DNA of 6,752 nt from Pseudomonadota bacterium. GTDB lineage: Bacteria; Pseudomonadota; Alphaproteobacteria; Caulobacterales; Caulobacteraceae. The notes below the pieces were generated by a model that was not told where the DNA came from, ran no database searches, and saw only the letters and a program-made list of their open reading frames with translations. A program made the position numbers and the translations under genes. Shown here piece after piece: positions 5,739-6,752 of the stretch (position 1 is its first letter; the number at the start of each line of letters is the position of its first letter). The DNA is taken from positions 1-6,752 of the forward strand of contig JAEYTM010000034.1 in assembly GCA_023434015.1 (NCBI GenBank), read 5' to 3'.

Positions 5739-6680
5739 ATGGGGGACGGTGGGGTGGTGACGACGGCTGGTCTCGATCCCGTCAAGGCGGCTGTGGCCCT
5801 CGACCAGCAGGGGCGGCACGATCTCGCCGAGAGCGTCCTGCGCGCGGCCCTGCGGGACACGCCGGAGGACCGGCGGCTGCGCTGGCATCTGGCCTTCATC
5901 CTGCTGAGGGCGGGCAATTTCGACGAGGGCTGGCCGCTATACGAGGCCCGGGACGGCCGTTTCGGCTGGCGCCCCGCGCTCCGCTATCCCGAATGGTCCG
6001 GCGAGCCGGTCCGATCGCTTCTGCTGCTGCCCGAACAGGGACTGGGCGACCAGATCCAGTTCGCCCGCTACGCCCCGCTGCTGCGCGACCGCGGGGTCGA
6101 GGTGACCCTGGTCTGCCCGCCGACGCTTGAACGCCTGTTCCGCGATCTCGGCGTGCGCGTGATTCCGGCGAGCGGCCGGCAGGACATCCCGCGCCACGAC
6201 GCCTGGGCCTTCGTCGGCTCGCTGCCCTACCGGTTGGGCGGCGAGATTCCGGCGCAACCCTATCTCCGCGGCCGCGAGGGTGAGGGGCGCGGGCTCGGGT
6301 TCGCCTGGCGCGGCCATCCCGGCCACATCAACGACCGCGCCCGTTCGCTGCCCGACGATCTCGCCGCCGAGGTGCTGGCCCTGCCGGGCGTGCGCTCCCT
6401 GCATCCGGAAACGACCGGGGCGGCGGACATGGAAGACACCGCGGAGATCATCCGCGGCCTCGAACTGGTCATCTCGGTCGATACGGCGGTGGCGCACCTG
6501 GCGGGCGCGATGGGCAAGCCTTGCTGGCTGCTGCTGCCCTCGCCGCCCGACTGGCGCTGGCAGCTGAACCGGGCGGACACGCCCTGGTACAGCTCGGTGC
6601 GTCTGCTGCGGCAGAGCCGTCCTGGCGACTGGACGCCGGTGATCGACGAACTCAAGGCGCGGCTCGGCGGCGCGACCTGA
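5739..6680 (+). CDS. TPR-containing GT9-like glycosyltransferase
   Basis: This 313-residue protein combines a short helical repeat region and a GT-B-type, GT9-like C-terminal lobe. Residues 14-75 (AAVALDQQGRHDLAESVLRA onward, then RLRWHLAFILLRAGNFDEGW) read as one to two TPR units. LLLLPEQGLGDQIQFARY (94-111) is the GLGD motif of ADP-heptose-type transferases. GFAWRGHPGHINDRARSLP (187-205) and ISVDTAVAHLAGAMGKP (245-261) form the nucleotide-sugar side of the cleft, and the end DWRWQLNRADTPWY (271-284) is typical of TPR-linked transferases of alphaproteobacteria. Donor and acceptor cannot be told; surface polysaccharide or flagellin glycosylation (compare the longer FlmG of Caulobacter) are possible. 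No signal peptide or membrane segment is seen. The frame stays open upstream to 5424, but that part overlaps the GH51 gene; the ATG at 5739 with AGGAAG six bases before it is preferred. It is divergent from the arabinose operon and probably functionally separate. Confidence 0.8.
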   Translation: MGDGGVVTTAGLDPVKAAVALDQQGRHDLAESVLRAALRDTPEDRRLRWHLAFILLRAGNFDEGWPLYEARDGRFGWRPALRYPEWSGEPVRSLLLLPEQGLGDQIQFARYAPLLRDRGVEVTLVCPPTLERLFRDLGVRVIPASGRQDIPRHDAWAFVGSLPYRLGGEIPAQPYLRGREGEGRGLGFAWRGHPGHINDRARSLPDDLAAEVLALPGVRSLHPETTGAADMEDTAEIIRGLELVISVDTAVAHLAGAMGKPCWLLLPSPPDWRWQLNRADTPWYSSVRLLRQSRPGDWTPVIDELKARLGGAT

Positions 6681-6698
6681 GGCGGCGCGATCAGGTCG
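6673..6698. terminator. Hairpin spanning the glycosyltransferase stop and a convergent stop, possible bidirectional terminator
   Basis: CGACCTGA (6673-6680) and TCAGGTCG (6691-6698) are a perfect 8-bp inverted repeat around a 10-base GC-rich loop. The left arm ends with the TGA of the glycosyltransferase; the right arm begins with a TCA that is a TGA stop on the minus strand. There is no T-run. A second 6-bp hairpin, CGGCGG/CCGCCG, follows at 6697-6713. Confidence 0.42.
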
Positions 6699-6752
6699 GC
6701 GGCGCTTCCGCCGGACTGGGCGGGGCGTTGCGCCGGCCGGCGCTCGACCAGG
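6691..6752 (-). CDS. Possible C-terminal end of a convergent gene of unknown function, partial
   Basis: On the minus strand the frame ending in TGA at 6693-6691 is open to the window edge and would encode a tail ending ...GRRNAPPSPAEAPPT. It has G or C at 16 of 18 third positions and a proline/alanine-rich character common at protein tails. The only structural support is its stop codon lying in the symmetrical hairpin with the neighbouring stop. Twenty codons are too few to name a family, and another minus-strand frame is equally open here. Confidence 0.35.
   Translation of the reverse strand, partial: WSSAGRRNAPPSPAEAPPT

Noticed and set aside
5585..5917. Upstream extension of the GH51 frame
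   Set aside because: It would cross the AT-rich promoter region and overlap the divergent gene; the signal peptide begins at the GTG at 5584 with a good ribosome binding site.

Overview
The window looks like a chromosomal carbohydrate-use locus from an aerobic alphaproteobacterium, most likely of the Caulobacterales (Caulobacter, Phenylobacterium or Brevundimonas type). The base composition is very GC-rich, the codon third positions are almost all G or C, and the proteins resemble Caulobacter-type pentose enzymes. This placement is an inference from the sequence, not a database match.

Layout. Positions 1-93 are the last 30 codons of an IlvD/Edd-family sugar-acid dehydratase on the + strand. 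It is followed by a FadR/GntR-family regulator resembling DgoR (159-899, +). Converging on these is a four-gene minus-strand operon that reads, in order of transcription: an exported GH51 alpha-L-arabinofuranosidase (5584 to 4028), an exported aldose 1-epimerase (4005 to 2872), an AraD1/GguC-type 2-dehydro-3-deoxy-L-arabonate dehydratase (2815 to 1835), and a Gfo/Idh/MocA L-arabinose/D-galactose 1-dehydrogenase (1835 to 906). Divergent from the operon is a TPR-containing GT9-like glycosyltransferase (5739-6680, +). A minus-strand gene probably ends at 6691, beyond which the window stops.

How the genes work together. GH51 would release L-arabinose from arabinan or arabinoxylan side chains in the periplasm or outside the cell, and the mutarotase would equilibrate its anomers. 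In the cytoplasm the dehydrogenase would oxidise L-arabinose at C1. The dehydratase whose tail is at 1-93 would turn L-arabonate into 2-dehydro-3-deoxy-L-arabonate (L-KDA), and AraD1 would dehydrate that to alpha-ketoglutarate semialdehyde. This is the oxidative, Weimberg-type, non-phosphorylative route. The lactonase, the semialdehyde dehydrogenase and the transporters are not in the window and may lie upstream of position 1.

Regulation. Just upstream of the GH51 start, an AT-rich patch holds an 11-bp site (TTGTCCAACAA, 5605-5615) that fits the FadR-subfamily consensus TNGTNNNACNA. It overlaps the -10 element of a Caulobacter-like promoter. This suggests that the DgoR-like regulator represses the operon until a sugar acid appears. 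The two convergent junctions carry hairpins that enclose both opposing stop codons and share the 11-mer CCTGAGGCGGC. I see no mobile element, CRISPR array, tRNA or rRNA, and no gene-free stretch longer than about 155 bases.
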